This document shows positions 9,182 through 17,931 of a DNA stretch of 64,000 bases, one piece after another. Under the pieces are notes generated by a model that did not search any database, had not been told where the DNA came from, and worked only from the letters and a program-made list of their open reading frames with translations. A program made the position numbers and the translations under genes. Source of the stretch: CAWCUK01 sp963798775 (GTDB lineage Bacteria; Bacteroidota; Ignavibacteria; Ignavibacteriales; Ignavibacteriaceae). The stretch covers positions 1,178,001 to 1,242,000 of the forward strand of contig CAWCUK010000001.1 in the NCBI GenBank assembly GCA_963798775.1. The letters run 5' to 3'. Position 1 is the first letter of the stretch. Every line of letters starts with the position of its first letter.

Positions 9182-9601
9182 TTAAGGACGGAGTTTGATT
9201 TCTTCTTCGGCGTAATCATCGGGAGTTTCGCACACACGGACTTTAATTCGCGCGATATTTTCCGGGAGTTCTGAATTTTTTATTTCATTCAGAAAGAAGC
9301 GGGTAATATTTTCAACGGTTGATTGGAAATCCACAATAATTTTTTTTGAATTTAACTTTTCTAAAAATTCAAGCACAGGTTCATCTTCATTATAAACCAT
9401 AAAAGCATGATCAAGCTTTTCTATTAAGGGTTCAATTATTTTTTTAAGATCATAATAATCCATTACCATTCCGCTTTGCTGAACTTCACCTTCAAATTCA
9501 ACAAACATTTTATAAGAATGACCGTGAATATTTTTACATTTGCCAAAATGTTCGGGAAGCCGATGTCCCATTTCCCAATTAAATTCTTTTGCGATTTTCA
9601 T
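9182..9601 (-). CDS. queD: 6-carboxy-5,6,7,8-tetrahydropterin synthase
   Basis: QueD converts 7,8-dihydroneopterin triphosphate to 6-carboxytetrahydropterin in the preQ0/queuosine pathway. The 139-residue product has the zinc ligands His13, His26 and His28 (HGH), and Cys22 in the position of the catalytic cysteine. It lies 5 bases downstream of queE, the next enzyme of the pathway, which makes the assignment firmer than for PTPS-family paralogues. The later enzymes queC and queF are not in this window. Confidence 0.93.
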   Translation of the reverse strand: MKIAKEFNWEMGHRLPEHFGKCKNIHGHSYKMFVEFEGEVQQSGMVMDYYDLKKIIEPLIEKLDHAFMVYNEDEPVLEFLEKLNSKKIIVDFQSTVENITRFFLNEIKNSELPENIARIKVRVCETPDDYAEEEIKLRP

Positions 9602-9606
9602 TAAAA

Positions 9607-10257
9607 TTAAACTCCCTTAGCTGCAGGATTCCAAATAAACTTATGCATTTGAAGCTGGAATCTTACATTTAATTTATCTTCTAAAATCCAATCGACTAGA
9701 GTAACCGGCTCTATTTTACCGAATACTGCGGAAAATAAAATTTCGCATTTACCGGATAAATTATATTCTGAAATGATTTTTTTTGTCCATACATAATCTT
9801 CGCGTGATCCGATAACAAATTTTACTTCATCTTTAGATTTTAAATATTGAATATTATCGTAAAGATTTTTTTTCAACATTCCGCTTGAAGGGCATTTCAG
9901 ATCCATTATAATTTTTACCCTGTAATCAACATCTTTTATTGTCAAACTTCCGCCGGTTTCAAGCAAAACTTCAAATCCATCTTCGCAAAGCCGATGCATC
10001 AAATCTAAACATTCATTCTGAAAAAGAGGTTCGCCGCCTGTTACTTCCACTAATTTGCAGTCATATTTTTTTACTTCTGCAATAATTTCTTCTATTTTAT
10101 AATCTTTTCCTTCATAAAAAGCATATTCGGTATCGCAGTAAGAACAGCGAAGATTACAATAAGTTAAACGGATAAAAACGCAGGGAAGTCCCGCCTTTGT
10201 GCTTTCACCCTGAATGGAAAAATAAATTTCATTTACCTTGAGCATTGCCTTACTCAT
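9607..10257 (-). CDS. queE: 7-carboxy-7-deazaguanine synthase (radical SAM)
   Basis: QueE is a radical-SAM enzyme that rearranges 6-carboxytetrahydropterin to 7-carboxy-7-deazaguanine. The iron-sulfur cluster motif is CNLRCSYC (Cys34, Cys38, Cys41), and the substrate-binding FSIQGE motif lies at about residues 13-18. The length of 216 residues is typical for the compact form. An alternative start at Met5 would also fit. It heads the queE-queD-truA run, divergent from rpsT. Confidence 0.94.
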   Translation of the reverse strand: MSKAMLKVNEIYFSIQGESTKAGLPCVFIRLTYCNLRCSYCDTEYAFYEGKDYKIEEIIAEVKKYDCKLVEVTGGEPLFQNECLDLMHRLCEDGFEVLLETGGSLTIKDVDYRVKIIMDLKCPSSGMLKKNLYDNIQYLKSKDEVKFVIGSREDYVWTKKIISEYNLSGKCEILFSAVFGKIEPVTLVDWILEDKLNVRFQLQMHKFIWNPAAKGV

Positions 10258-10308
10258 AACCTGCTAATTTTTGCTTAAATTAAGAGATGAAAAATACAAA
10301 AGTAAAAT

Positions 10309-10337
10309 TTGACATCAAATTCAATAATCTCTATATT
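10309..10337 (+). promoter_or_regulatory. Sigma-70-type promoter of rpsT
   Basis: TTGACA (10309-10314) and TATATT (10332-10337) are separated by exactly 17 bases and sit 43 bases before the rpsT start. The -10 also reads TATATTTG, matching the Bacteroidota TAnnTTTG pattern. Confidence 0.7.
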
Positions 10338-10346
10338 TGAGGTCAA
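10309..10346. repeat. Inverted repeat overlapping the rpsT promoter
   Basis: TTGACATCAAAT (10309-10320) and ATTTGAGGTCAA (10335-10346) are complementary at 11 of 12 positions around a 14-base spacer. The arms cover the -35 and -10 boxes, which suits an operator, but no regulator is known. Confidence 0.55.
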
Positions 10347-10379
10347 TTTATTATTATCTATTAAAAAGGTTAATGAAAC

Positions 10380-10655
10380 ATGGCTAATCATAAATCAGCG
10401 AAGAAAAGAATTAGAACTAGCGAAAGAAAACGCATGGTTAATAAAACTGCTGACTCAAGAATTAAAACAACTTATAAAAAAGCATTAGCGGCAACCGATA
10501 AAACAGAAGCAGAAAAATTATACAAAGAAGCCGTAGCGATATTGGACAGAAAAGCTACAAAAGGAAAACTTCATAAAAATAACGCGGCGAGAAAAAAATC
10601 TGCTTTAACAAAACATTTACAAAGTTTAGAAAATAATACCGAAGCTGCGGAATAA
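10380..10655 (+). CDS. rpsT: 30S ribosomal protein S20
   Basis: S20 is a primary 16S rRNA-binding protein of the small subunit. The 91-residue, lysine-rich, alpha-helical product begins ANHKSAKKRIRTSERKRMVN, the standard S20 start, and has the AARKKSALTK segment near the C-terminus. It has its own promoter and is followed by a terminator, so it is monocistronic. Confidence 0.98.
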   Translation: MANHKSAKKRIRTSERKRMVNKTADSRIKTTYKKALAATDKTEAEKLYKEAVAILDRKATKGKLHKNNAARKKSALTKHLQSLENNTEAAE

Positions 10656-10691
10656 GATTTGTTTTAGATTTTAATCTTTTAATAGAAGAAA

Positions 10692-10720
10692 GGCTCACCG
10701 TTATTGGCGAGCCTTTTTTA
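10692..10720. terminator. Bidirectional terminator between rpsT and the GlmU-like gene
   Basis: GGCTCACC (10692-10699) pairs with GGCGAGCC (10706-10713) and is followed by seven T residues on the plus strand. On the minus strand the stem is followed by TTTCTTCT, so it can also serve the convergent gene ending at 10726. Confidence 0.88.
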
Positions 10721-10725
10721 TTTCC

Positions 10726-12234
10726 TCAAATATCTTCTATTGCGTCAATACCTTCCGGCATTGGTAAATAAAATTTTATCGGCTGAATTGAACCGTCACG
10801 TTTTATTAATCTATCAACTCGTTTTCTAATTATCACACTATGTTCAATATATACATCATCTTCTATAATTGAACCAAAAATATAACTTGTTCCCTTTATT
10901 AAAACATTTTTGCCTAATCTGAGCGGGTATTCAGTACTTCCCGTCATATTTACACTTGATTCAATTCTGGAACCTTCCCCGATAACAATATTGCCCTTTA
11001 TTATATCACCCCAAAGAATTTCAACATTATTACCGATTTTAAATGTTTGGTTTTCGAAGCAAGAAAGATGTACATTTTGCCAGACTATAACGTTTCTTCC
11101 GAATTGCACATTTCCTTCAACAAAAACATTTTTCTTTAGTTCTATATTATAATTTAGCTTTACACCTTCCCCAATATAAACACCTTTTCCGATTGTTATA
11201 TCCAGAGGAATATTTTTTTGATCCATCTCAAGAATTTCTTCCACCACACTTTCATGAATAAAGAAGTCTTCGGGATCATTTATTTCAATAACATCCTTTA
11301 ATTTTTCATAAATTTGTTTACGGGCAACAGCTTCCATTTCTTTAAGAACGGATTTATTATTGAAACCCATAACTACATATTGTTCTAAAGGACTTACGGC
11401 CATTACGGAGTATCCTTTTCCGTTGAACAAAGAAATTAAATCAGTTATATAAATTTCATTCTGGGCATTGTTACTTGATATTGAATTTACGAGCTCAACC
11501 AATTTCTGATATTTAAAAGCATAAACACCGGAATTAAATTCGTTATTTTCTATTAATTCTTGTTTTGAATAAGAATAAATTTTCCCGTTAAATTCAACTT
11601 TATATTGATGATCTTCGGGGAGAGCAAGAATATCTTTATGCTCCATAATTTGAATAACTTTTCCTTGATCATTTCCGGAAGAGTTTCCGGCTTCATCTTT
11701 TTCTTTTACTCGAATAATTCTACCGTAAGAATTTTCATTTGGATTTCCTTCAAATATTCCGGTTAAAACCATCATATCCGAATTAGTTTTTATAAATTCC
11801 TCTCTAAAACGAATCATTGTTTCACGGTCAATTAATCCCATATCACCGGGAAGAACATAAATATTACCATTAAACATTTTTTCATCAATTCGTTCAAGCG
11901 CCACTTGCACGGCATGTCCAGTTCCATTTTGATTTTCCTGGTAAGCAAACGAAGTAGAAGATCTTTTGCCGATAACTTCCATTACATCTTTAGCTTTAAT
12001 TCCTACTACAACAATCAGATTGATATTATCAATGCCTTTTCTGCACGCGTTATAAACACGCTCAACAGTAGGAACTTCCCAAATTTTATGCAGCATTTTA
12101 GAGCGTTGGCTTTTAATGCGTTTTCCGTGGCCGGCCGCTAAAATTATTGCGGCTTCATTTACAGAATAATCAAATCCCGAAGAGAGTTGATCGACAAGTC
12201 CGTTTATTAAAGATTTTTCTTCTTTTACTTCCAT
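10726..12234 (-). CDS. GlmU-like nucleotidyltransferase with left-handed beta-helix
   Basis: The product has 502 residues. After about 26 extra N-terminal residues it shows the GlmU-type pyrophosphorylase signature LAAGHGKRIKSQRSKMLHK (32-50), with Lys46 in the usual catalytic position; the common GxGTR is GHGKR here. The C-terminal half (about 335-480) has hexapeptide-type repeats of a left-handed beta-helix but lacks the acetyltransferase motif of true GlmU (NYDGxxK). It probably makes a UDP- or NDP-sugar from a sugar 1-phosphate, perhaps UDP-GlcNAc. The gene lies 84 bases downstream of the O-antigen-ligase-like gene, so an envelope role is reasonable. A second GlmU-like gene is at 29983. 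Confidence 0.8.
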   Translation of the reverse strand: MEVKEEKSLINGLVDQLSSGFDYSVNEAAIILAAGHGKRIKSQRSKMLHKIWEVPTVERVYNACRKGIDNINLIVVVGIKAKDVMEVIGKRSSTSFAYQENQNGTGHAVQVALERIDEKMFNGNIYVLPGDMGLIDRETMIRFREEFIKTNSDMMVLTGIFEGNPNENSYGRIIRVKEKDEAGNSSGNDQGKVIQIMEHKDILALPEDHQYKVEFNGKIYSYSKQELIENNEFNSGVYAFKYQKLVELVNSISSNNAQNEIYITDLISLFNGKGYSVMAVSPLEQYVVMGFNNKSVLKEMEAVARKQIYEKLKDVIEINDPEDFFIHESVVEEILEMDQKNIPLDITIGKGVYIGEGVKLNYNIELKKNVFVEGNVQFGRNVIVWQNVHLSCFENQTFKIGNNVEILWGDIIKGNIVIGEGSRIESSVNMTGSTEYPLRLGKNVLIKGTSYIFGSIIEDDVYIEHSVIIRKRVDRLIKRDGSIQPIKFYLPMPEGIDAIEDI

Positions 12235-12318
12235 GCTTTCACTCCGATTTTTCTATTCAATTAATTTTATGAAAATACAAATAATTACATCTTATAGAAG
12301 TGTAAAAAATTCTATAAA

Positions 12319-14379
12319 CTATTTTAATTTTTCTTGCGGCCGGGAAAGATAAAAGAAAGCAATATTTAATCCGAGAGTAAACCAAACCAAAGTAATAATT
12401 TCATGATCGCCGAAGTTAAACTCGGTAAGGCCGGAAACAATAAAAGCGCAATACGCTCCGATAACCCCCAGCGCATAAGATGAAACGAAAGGAATGCCTT
12501 TTGTTTCTTTATAAATTTTTAGATCTATAATTAAAATTTTAAACATTAAATATACAACTGCTAAAAATCCAAACAAACCTAATGTTGCAAGAATATGGAA
12601 AAAATTATTATGCAGATGGCCTTGGATTTCTTTATCATAATAACGCTTATATTTGGAATAAATTACGCGTAAATCAATATCACCGACGCCAAACACCGGG
12701 TGATCGAGCCAAATACTTATTCCTGCCCGCCACAAAGCCAAACGAACCGCATTTGATGGATTATAAGGATCGAAAATGCTTAAAAGACGGCTTGTTTTAG
12801 TATAAGCAGCAAATATTTTCTGATTATGATAAGTAATGGCGGAAGGCCCGAAACCAAGATTATATTTTGAAACAATTTCAATTTTATCCGCAACCGGATA
12901 TTTAAATTCAACTAAATTTCCGCTTGTATTCGCGGCGAAAAGCCTTCCGTTGTTAAAATCCCATCGGTACAATTTGGAAATATTTTTAACTTCATCTAAA
13001 AAATGAATTCCGGAAGAATCCGTACTAAGCAATTTTAAGCCGGCCGCATCTGAAATAAAAATTTTATTGTGAAGGGAATAAACAAAATCGATTTTTGAAG
13101 AATCTTTGAACTCAAAACTTTTATTGGTGGGAAGATAATTTTGAAGATTTATTACTTTTACAACATCCGGTTGTTTATATAAAACCATTCTTGAACTATC
13201 GACATAAACATTAACAAAACCATTTATACCGCTGAATTTAACGGTATCTTTTAGATTTTCCGGATTCTTAAAAATCGTAATTCCGCTGTCGGAATCCAAA
13301 AGATAGAGGAAATTATTTGCCGCCGCGTAAGACATTGTAAATCCGGTTGAAATAAATTCATCCGCAATTTTAAAATTTGTACCGGATTTTTTCAGCAGAA
13401 CAAATCTTGTATCTATAAGCTGCGCAACATAATAATCATCTTTCCATTTTTTTATTGAAACAGTTGCCGAAGGAAGTTCAATATTATTAATAAAGGATGA
13501 ATCTTTATAAACAGCGATTCCATTTTGATAATCGCTTATGTATTGAAAATCGTTATTCACCATTACCGCGGAAGCAAGTCCGTCGGTGGTAATTGAATAT
13601 TCCCTATTTAAATGATTTCCCGCAAGCGAAAATACTTCAACTTTACTTATATTTTTTTGAGTAAAAAGAAGAATAATTCCGACGGTAAAAAGCGGGATTA
13701 TATATTTCCATTCTTTCTTAATTAAAAGGATTATAAAAATACCGAACGCCGCACCAATCCAGCCGGTTCTTTTATATGTAGATATTAAAGCTAAGGCAGA
13801 AATCCCGAAACCGAATAAATAAAAGAGTTTCAGTTTCCAATTTGTTTTTTCATTTATTAAAAAGGCGAAGAAAAATAAAACTGTAAAACTTGTTATTTCA
13901 CTGGCCGTAATGGGATATTGGAAAAGTGATGGGCCGGATTCTTTTATACTGTACAGATTAAAAATATAAAATCTGTAAGCAAAGAATAAATAAATAAAAA
14001 GCGTAATTAAGGACGCGCCGATATAAATTTTAAAAAATAATTTTGTTCTTTTTAAATCAACCGAAGCCGAAATTGTTGTATAAACCAGCGGAATTAAAAG
14101 CGTGCGCTTAAGTACATTTGTAAACGCAAGAGAATGATTTTGAGAGAAAACCGCGGAAAGAATTTCGGCAAGAACAAACCAAACAAAAGCGAATTCTAAC
14201 CCGGTTCTTTTAAATTGATTTTCTTTAGCTATAAAATATTTTGTAAGAATTAAAATTAAAGCGCCGTAGTAACCAAGCTGATTTACAAAAATTGAATTTG
14301 CTAAACTCAGCAAAAACAAAATCATAAAAAAGAGAATAAGAGCGTCTATTATTTTTAATTTAGAAGAAGAATTCACCAT
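12319..14379 (-). CDS. O-antigen ligase / Wzy-like membrane protein with a large propeller-like insertion
   Basis: The 686-residue protein has about ten N-terminal membrane helices (to about residue 235), a long soluble stretch (about 240-545), then the Wzy_C signature SIFDPYNPSNAVR...ALWRAG...DHPVFGVGD and four more helices. The signature Arg and the DHPxFGVG loop are those of O-antigen ligases and polymerases. Ordinary members are about 400-450 residues, so roughly 300 residues have been added between a helix and the catalytic periplasmic loop. The addition contains repeated beta-strand units with Tyr/Asp-rich blades, like a beta-propeller. It should face the periplasm. The gene starts 2 bases after the end of the msbA-like gene, so the two are probably co-expressed for export or assembly of a glycan or lipid. 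Confidence 0.83.
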   Translation of the reverse strand: MVNSSSKLKIIDALILFFMILFLLSLANSIFVNQLGYYGALILILTKYFIAKENQFKRTGLEFAFVWFVLAEILSAVFSQNHSLAFTNVLKRTLLIPLVYTTISASVDLKRTKLFFKIYIGASLITLFIYLFFAYRFYIFNLYSIKESGPSLFQYPITASEITSFTVLFFFAFLINEKTNWKLKLFYLFGFGISALALISTYKRTGWIGAAFGIFIILLIKKEWKYIIPLFTVGIILLFTQKNISKVEVFSLAGNHLNREYSITTDGLASAVMVNNDFQYISDYQNGIAVYKDSSFINNIELPSATVSIKKWKDDYYVAQLIDTRFVLLKKSGTNFKIADEFISTGFTMSYAAANNFLYLLDSDSGITIFKNPENLKDTVKFSGINGFVNVYVDSSRMVLYKQPDVVKVINLQNYLPTNKSFEFKDSSKIDFVYSLHNKIFISDAAGLKLLSTDSSGIHFLDEVKNISKLYRWDFNNGRLFAANTSGNLVEFKYPVADKIEIVSKYNLGFGPSAITYHNQKIFAAYTKTSRLLSIFDPYNPSNAVRLALWRAGISIWLDHPVFGVGDIDLRVIYSKYKRYYDKEIQGHLHNNFFHILATLGLFGFLAVVYLMFKILIIDLKIYKETKGIPFVSSYALGVIGAYCAFIVSGLTEFNFGDHEIITLVWFTLGLNIAFFYLSRPQEKLK

Positions 14380-14381
14380 TG

Positions 14382-16245
14382 TTAATCCCGAAATTGCATT
14401 TCATACAGCTTTTTATAAAGCCCTTTTTCTTCTTCTATTAATTCGTTCATGCTTGCCTATTTGAATAATATTTCCTCTATCCAGAACTAAAATTCTTGTC
14501 GCGTTTCTAATTGTACTTAAACGATGAGCGATTACAAAAGTTGTTCTGTTAACCATCAACCTTTCTATAGCTTCTTGTACCAGCAATTCCGATTCATTAT
14601 CAAGCGCTGAAGTTGCTTCATCAAAAATCATTATATCAGGATTTTTTACAAGTGCCCTCGCAATAGAAATACGCTGCCTTTGTCCGCCGGAAATTTTTAA
14701 CCCTCGTTCACCGATAACAGTATCATAACCTTCAGGCAAGTTCTTCAATAAATTTATGCGCATTAGCGGTTTTTGCGGCTTCAACAATTTTATCAAAAGG
14801 ATAATCGCCTAATCCGTAAGCAATATTATTTTTAATCGATTCATTAAAAAGAAAAGTTTCTTGCGTTACAATTCCCATTAAATCTGCGAAGATTTTCAAT
14901 TTTAATATTTTTAATATCCATTCCGTCTAGTAAAATTTTCCCGGAAGTCGGATCATAAAATCGGGGAATTAAATCCACTAAGAGTAGATTTTCCCCCGCC
15001 GCTAGGTCCTACCAAAGCAATTACTTCTCCTCTTTTCACTTCAAAATTTAATTTGTTTCAGAACCGGTTCAATTGAATCTTCATAATAAGAAAGAAACAT
15101 TTTCAAATTTTATAGAATCTTTAAACTTTTCTATTACTACAGGATTTTCTGACATTTTTAATATTCGGTTTTGTATCAAGATTTCAAAAATTCTATCGCC
15201 GGCCGCACTTGATTCTTGAATCCTGTTATTTACACTGCTCAATTCTTTTATCGGAGGCATAAGCTGGAATATTGCGAATAAAAATCCAAGAAATTCACTA
15301 GCCTTTAAAGTTGCTGCTGAAGAACGAGAACACCGCCGTAATAAATAATTACTACTCCGACAATAACACTTAAAAATTCCGTAATCGGAGAAGAAGCGTT
15401 TCTAATTCTCACAATTTTCAACATCATTCTAAAGAAACTGAAAGTTTCAGCAGCGAATTTTTTATTTTCATATTTTTCCATTCCAAAAGCTTTAACAATT
15501 TTTACTCCGGAAATTGTTTCTTGAAGAATACTGGTTATATCGGCCATTTTTGCTTGAATAATTGAACTATGTTTTCTCAGTTTTAATCCTATCCAGGCAA
15601 TAATCAGCATTGAAAATGGGAGAATTACAAAAGCCAAAACAGTTAACTGCCAGCTTATACTTATTGCAATTCCGAGGAAAACAATAATTGTTAAAGGCTC
15701 GCGAATTAAATTAAGAAACGCGGCTGATATGCTTGCTTGAATAATATTAACATCATTTGTAATTCTGGAAATTAAATTTCCAACGCGTTCTTTTTTGAAG
15801 TAACTCATCGGAAGTTTATGGAGATGATGATAAGCTTTATCTCTCAAATCTTTCATTGTTCCCTGCTCGGCGTAAGCAAGATAATAAGCTTGAAGATATC
15901 CGAAAATATTTTTTGAAAGAAACGCGATTAAAACTAACAAGACAAATTTTGAAAAGAGCGTCCAGCTTATCTCCGCTGAAAACAAAATTATTAAAAGCTG
16001 TAGTAATATTATGTTCGAGCGTCTTTCACCCAATCGGGTAAAACCGTAGAAGCCCGCTCAACAGCGGAAGGCTGCTGCCGGACTGTTTGTGTTGTTCATT
16101 CCTGGAATAAAGTATCGAGTAACGGAATGGTTAAATAAACCGATAATCCATTTAAAATCGCAAAAAGAATAGTACAAACAATAGAAAGGAGCAAATGTTT
16201 CCAGTAAGGTTTTACATATTTTAAAATTCTTAAATAAGTTTTCAC
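14382..16245 (-). pseudogene. msbA: MsbA-like ABC exporter, reading frame broken about a dozen times (likely sequence errors)
   Basis: Read across frames, this 1.86-kb interval encodes a complete lipid-A-type ABC half-transporter of about 620 residues. It starts at a GTG (16245) overlapping the upstream stop as TAGTG. Membrane domain pieces include LSKNIFGYLQAYYLAYAEQG and YFKKERVGNLISRITNDV. The nucleotide-binding domain shows Walker A GPSGGGKST (near 15000), ISGGQRQRISIARAL, Walker B IMIFDEATSALD and the H-loop VIAHRLST. The last frame ends ELIEEEKG...MQFRD at 14382, 2 bases before the ligase-like gene. Breaks lie near 16098, 16012, 15965, 15311, 15180, 15150, 15092, 15050, 14983, 14888, 14750 and 14445. 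Nearly all are one-base changes, with family-like protein on both sides. The gene is probably intact in the organism. Confidence 0.85.
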
Positions 16246-17279
16246 TATGCGCTATAATCCGGAATTTCTGGTATATTTTCTAAGCCGCAGCCGCCGTTTA
16301 TTTTAATTTCGTCAACAATTTCATTCTTAATAAAATTATAAATTTTTATTGAAGAATTTTCAGCAAAACCGTCATCAAAAACCACAAATTGATTTTTTAC
16401 AAAAAAGTTTTTTAAGCCGCCGCCGTTAAACTGTTTTACTACTTTTTTATCTTTGAGTGAATAAATAATAATTTTTGAGGTTTCGGGATTTTTATTGTAA
16501 ATAGTTTCATTTCCGGGAGAAACATCTATTGTAGAAATTATTGCATAATCTTCAGTCCATGCAACTTGTTTTATTTTTTGTGAAGTTTCTGTAACAATCA
16601 TTTTTTCGGTTGAGTTTTTTTTGTTAACTATTTCGATCTTGCTTTCATCTTTATTAACAAGGAAATTTCCGCCGGGTGAAGCCAAATTTACAGGTTTATC
16701 CGGTATTTGAGGATAACCGTCTTTTGCAATATCATAAACTTTATTTTCATCCAATTGTTTTTTACCGAATACACTGTAAACAGTAGAATGCTGATTAACA
16801 TTTTTAGCAATTTTTTTATCAAATGAATTTAAAACAACTTTAAAAGTATTATAGTTTTCCCATCTGGTATAAACCTGAAGCCCGGTGCCGATACTGCTAA
16901 GAAAAGAAACTTTTGGCGGATCCATATTTATTCTGTAAAGTTTTACATTTTTTACAAAAGGAAAAACACCGCTTTTACCCGCACTTTTAGCCGTTAAAAA
17001 GAAAGCCGCTTCCATATTATCGGGATAAGAAAGTTCTATTACTTTTTCAATTCTATCCGACCAAAGAGGAGCGGGCTTTGTATTTTTGCCTCTGTATTCA
17101 TAAAGCCCCGGTTTATTTCCGACCATTCCGACAAAAACAAAATTTGTAAGTTTATTATCGGTTTTAACTGCCTTTTCTTTTTCAATTTTCCCGGCTTTTA
17201 CTTCATCATTTTTTTTTACGTTGTTGCAGCCGGTATATAATAATAGAAGAGTTATAATCAAAATTTTAATTTTAACCAT
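16245..17279 (-). CDS. Lipoprotein with propeller-like repeats, function unknown
   Basis: The protein has 344 residues. A signal peptide ends in YTGC with Cys18, followed by a Lys/Glu-rich linker (about 20-45). The rest is beta-rich with repeated patterns of hydrophobic strands followed by Asp/Lys turns, suggesting a beta-propeller, though no named family is recognised. Its start overlaps the M50 protease gene by 8 bases and its stop overlaps the GTG of the msbA-like gene, so translation is coupled through this run. The placement between a membrane protease and an exporter hints at a periplasmic or outer-membrane envelope role; that is inference. Confidence 0.72.
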   Translation of the reverse strand: MVKIKILIITLLLLYTGCNNVKKNDEVKAGKIEKEKAVKTDNKLTNFVFVGMVGNKPGLYEYRGKNTKPAPLWSDRIEKVIELSYPDNMEAAFFLTAKSAGKSGVFPFVKNVKLYRINMDPPKVSFLSSIGTGLQVYTRWENYNTFKVVLNSFDKKIAKNVNQHSTVYSVFGKKQLDENKVYDIAKDGYPQIPDKPVNLASPGGNFLVNKDESKIEIVNKKNSTEKMIVTETSQKIKQVAWTEDYAIISTIDVSPGNETIYNKNPETSKIIIYSLKDKKVVKQFNGGGLKNFFVKNQFVVFDDGFAENSSIKIYNFIKNEIVDEIKINGGCGLENIPEIPDYSA

Positions 17280-17931
17280 TATTTATTCCCGAAATTTTCA
17301 AAAATATGTTTAGTATCAAGTTAATGAAATCCATAAAAAAACCCCATAAAGGACTGTAAATAAAAAGCAGTAATAAAATTGAACCGTACAATCCCAGGTT
17401 TAAAAGCTTATGAGTAAGTTTATTCGGGAATAGATCAAAAAGAATATGAGAGCCGTCGAGCGGCGGAATGGGAATTAGATTAAACGCGCAAAGGAAAATA
17501 TTAAAGAATACACCATACCAAAAAATATTAATAATATGATTATCTACATTAGTCATTAAATTTAACGAAATATAAAATCCCGCGAAGAAAATAAGAGCCA
17601 AAATAAAATTTGATAGCGGCCCGGCAAAGGAAACAATTGCGTCATCTTTAAAATGATTTTTAAAATTAGTTCTATTTACCGGAACCGGTTTTGCCCAGCC
17701 TATTAAAGCAAATCCTGAAGCGAAAGAAGCAAGCGGCATAATATAAGTTCCTATTAAATCAGCATGTTTCAAAGGATTTAAAGTTAACCTTCCTTGTTTT
17801 TTTGCCGTATCGTCTCCAAGACGCGATGCGGCAAAAGCATGCGCGAATTCATGTATTGCAATTGAAATAAAAAACATCGGGAGAAAGGTTAAAAAAGAAA
17901 TTAGTTTATCGCTTACTTGTAATCCGCTCAA
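17272..17931 (-). CDS. M50 family site-2-type membrane metalloprotease
   Basis: The protein has 219 residues with about six membrane helices. The zinc motif HEFAH lies at residues 27-31 and the second metal-ligand motif PPLDGS at 156-161. This compact form lacks PDZ and CBS domains and resembles the small rhomboid-like S2P proteins (YwhC/FPN group) of many bacteria. It cleaves transmembrane substrates; the target is unknown. Its ATG overlaps the xerD stop by 4 bases and its end overlaps the next gene by 8, indicating an operon with translational coupling. Confidence 0.92.
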   Translation of the reverse strand: MSGLQVSDKLISFLTFLPMFFISIAIHEFAHAFAASRLGDDTAKKQGRLTLNPLKHADLIGTYIMPLASFASGFALIGWAKPVPVNRTNFKNHFKDDAIVSFAGPLSNFILALIFFAGFYISLNLMTNVDNHIINIFWYGVFFNIFLCAFNLIPIPPLDGSHILFDLFPNKLTHKLLNLGLYGSILLLLFIYSPLWGFFMDFINLILNIFLKISGINNG

